6,054 bases of DNA from Bacillota bacterium. GTDB taxonomy: Bacteria > Bacillota_C > Negativicutes > Sporomusales > Sporomusaceae. The DNA lies in the NCBI GenBank assembly GCA_023441125.1, contig JAEZQV010000483.1, positions 1-6,054 of the forward strand, in the 5' to 3' direction. Within the stretch, counting starts at the first letter, position 1, and the number at the start of each line of letters is the position of its first letter. This document shows, in pieces, positions 5,112 through 6,054 of the stretch. The translations under genes were made by a program, and so were the position numbers. Below the pieces are notes generated by a model. That model made no database searches. It was not told the origin of the DNA and saw only the letters and a list, made by a program, of their open reading frames with translations.

Positions 5112-6054
5112 ATGAGAAAATTATTCAAAACTCTGCTCTTATGTTTCCTCACGGCTTCGCTGCTGTTGGCGGCAGGCTGTGCAGGCAGCGGCACTACTAC
5201 CCAGAGCGCACCCCAGGCGTCCCAGAAGGTAGTTATCTTCACCAACGCCGATAAGGAAGCGGTGGAAGCCATGCAAAAAACACTCAATACGGCCGGCTAC
5301 GAAGGCAAGTATGTGGTGCAGACCATGGGAACCTCCGAACTTGGCGGCAAGTTAATGGCTGAAGGCGACAAAATTGAGGCCAATTTAATCACCATGAGCT
5401 CTTATTTTATCGAAAGCGCCCAGCAGAAATACAGTATGTTCGCCGATGTAAGCTTTGCTGCCAAGGCCGTTGCCCAATATCCGGCCTATTACACGCCGAT
5501 TCTGGCGAATACTGGCGCCATTTTTGTAAATACCCAGGTACTTAAGGACAAGGGCCTGCCAATGCCCACCTCCATTAAGGATTTGACTAAGGATGAGTAC
5601 AAAGGACTGGTTTCCATTCCCAACATCATGGACTCCTCGACCGCCTGGCTGCTGGTGCAGGCGATTATCAGCCAATATGGCGAAACCGAAGGCAAAGCCG
5701 TGCTGGCCAAACTGATTCAAAACTGCGGGCCGCACATTGAATCGTCCGGTTCGGGACCGATTAAAAAGGTCAGAGTGGGTGAAGTGGCCGCCGGCTTCGG
5801 GCTGCGTCATCAGGCCGTGGCCGACAAAGCCGCCGGCAAGCCGATTGATTATGTTGATCCGGTGGAAGGCAACTATACGCTGACCGAATCGGTGGCCGTC
5901 GTGAAAAAGGCCGATGCCGCCACTACCAAGCTGGCCATGGACATGGCGCAAGTAATCATTGAAAAAGCCAGACTCGAGTTAATTAAAATTTATCCGGTCG
6001 CCCTGTACCAGGGTGAGACGGTAACTGATCTCAATAAGGCCGGCAATCCCAAAG
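5112..6054 (+). CDS. ABC transporter substrate-binding lipoprotein (3' end outside window)
   Basis: The frame is open from the ATG at 5112 to the window end, showing 314 residues; relatives run to about 340-350, so most of the protein is present. A lipoprotein signal is clear: basic MRKLFK, a hydrophobic core, then AAGC with the lipid-attached Cys23, followed by a Ser/Thr/Gln-rich linker (24-38). The mature part begins VVIFTNADKEAV and shows features of the iron/phosphonate-type binding proteins (SBP_bac_6/8-like): MGTSELGGKLMAEG (72-85), NTGAIFVN (133-140), SIPNIMDSSTAW (168-179) and VDPVEGNYTLTES (248-260). TAGGGAGAG (5095-5103) lies 8 nt before the start; an earlier ATG at 5104 meets a stop after three codons. 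It captures the ligand outside the membrane and delivers it to the fused permease. The ligand is unknown. I see none of the paired tyrosines of classical iron-binding FbpA that could be assigned with confidence. Confidence 0.93.
   Translation, partial: MRKLFKTLLLCFLTASLLLAAGCAGSGTTTQSAPQASQKVVIFTNADKEAVEAMQKTLNTAGYEGKYVVQTMGTSELGGKLMAEGDKIEANLITMSSYFIESAQQKYSMFADVSFAAKAVAQYPAYYTPILANTGAIFVNTQVLKDKGLPMPTSIKDLTKDEYKGLVSIPNIMDSSTAWLLVQAIISQYGETEGKAVLAKLIQNCGPHIESSGSGPIKKVRVGEVAAGFGLRHQAVADKAAGKPIDYVDPVEGNYTLTESVAVVKKADAATTKLAMDMAQVIIEKARLELIKIYPVALYQGETVTDLNKAGNPK

Noticed and set aside
5385..5951. Minus-strand open frame of 188 codons
   Set aside because: It lies wholly antisense to the binding-protein gene, has a low-complexity His/Gly-rich composition and no recognisable domain; typical shadow of a GC-rich coding strand.
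2698..6054. Naming the importer genes phnT/phnU/phnS or fbpABC
   Set aside because: The families overlap too much for the substrate to be read from the sequence, and no phosphonate-degrading or iron-specific gene is visible in the window.

Overview
The window looks like chromosomal DNA from an anaerobic, Firmicutes-type bacterium. Strong purine-rich Shine-Dalgarno sequences, a TTG start behind a good GGGAGG and moderate base composition point that way. A member of the Negativicutes (Sporomusa/Pelosinus-like) would fit, but that placement is an impression from protein flavour, not a demonstrated assignment. No rRNA, tRNA, CRISPR array or intact mobile element is visible.

Left part (1-801): the C-terminal part of a YbfB/YjiJ-type MFS transporter enters from the left edge and overlaps by 13 nt a 66-residue DmpI-type 4-oxalocrotonate tautomerase family protein. 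A small hairpin and a strong intrinsic terminator (766-801) follow. Next (802-1556) comes a free-standing 3-methyladenine DNA glycosylase gene (mpg) with its own likely extended -10 promoter.

Middle (1557-1669): the glycosylase gene converges with a DeoR-family regulator on the minus strand. The gap holds a long imperfect inverted repeat and a repeated CCTGTCCCC motif.

Right part (1670-6054): the DeoR-family repressor is divergent from a three-gene ABC importer operon: an ATPase (TTG start), a fused two-domain permease and a lipoprotein substrate-binding protein that runs off the right edge. The protein families match the ferric iron / 2-aminoethylphosphonate type of importer. The AT-rich divergent promoter region carries a good minus-strand promoter for the regulator and a tandem GTTAATAATA repeat, a plausible operator. 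DeoR proteins usually sense phosphorylated small molecules, so the working inference is a regulated importer for a phosphorylated organic compound. The substrate cannot be fixed from this window.

Nothing here is clearly a previously undescribed system. The most open questions are the substrate and operator of the DeoR/ABC locus, the palindromic element between the convergent genes, and the tautomerase that lacks two canonical arginines.
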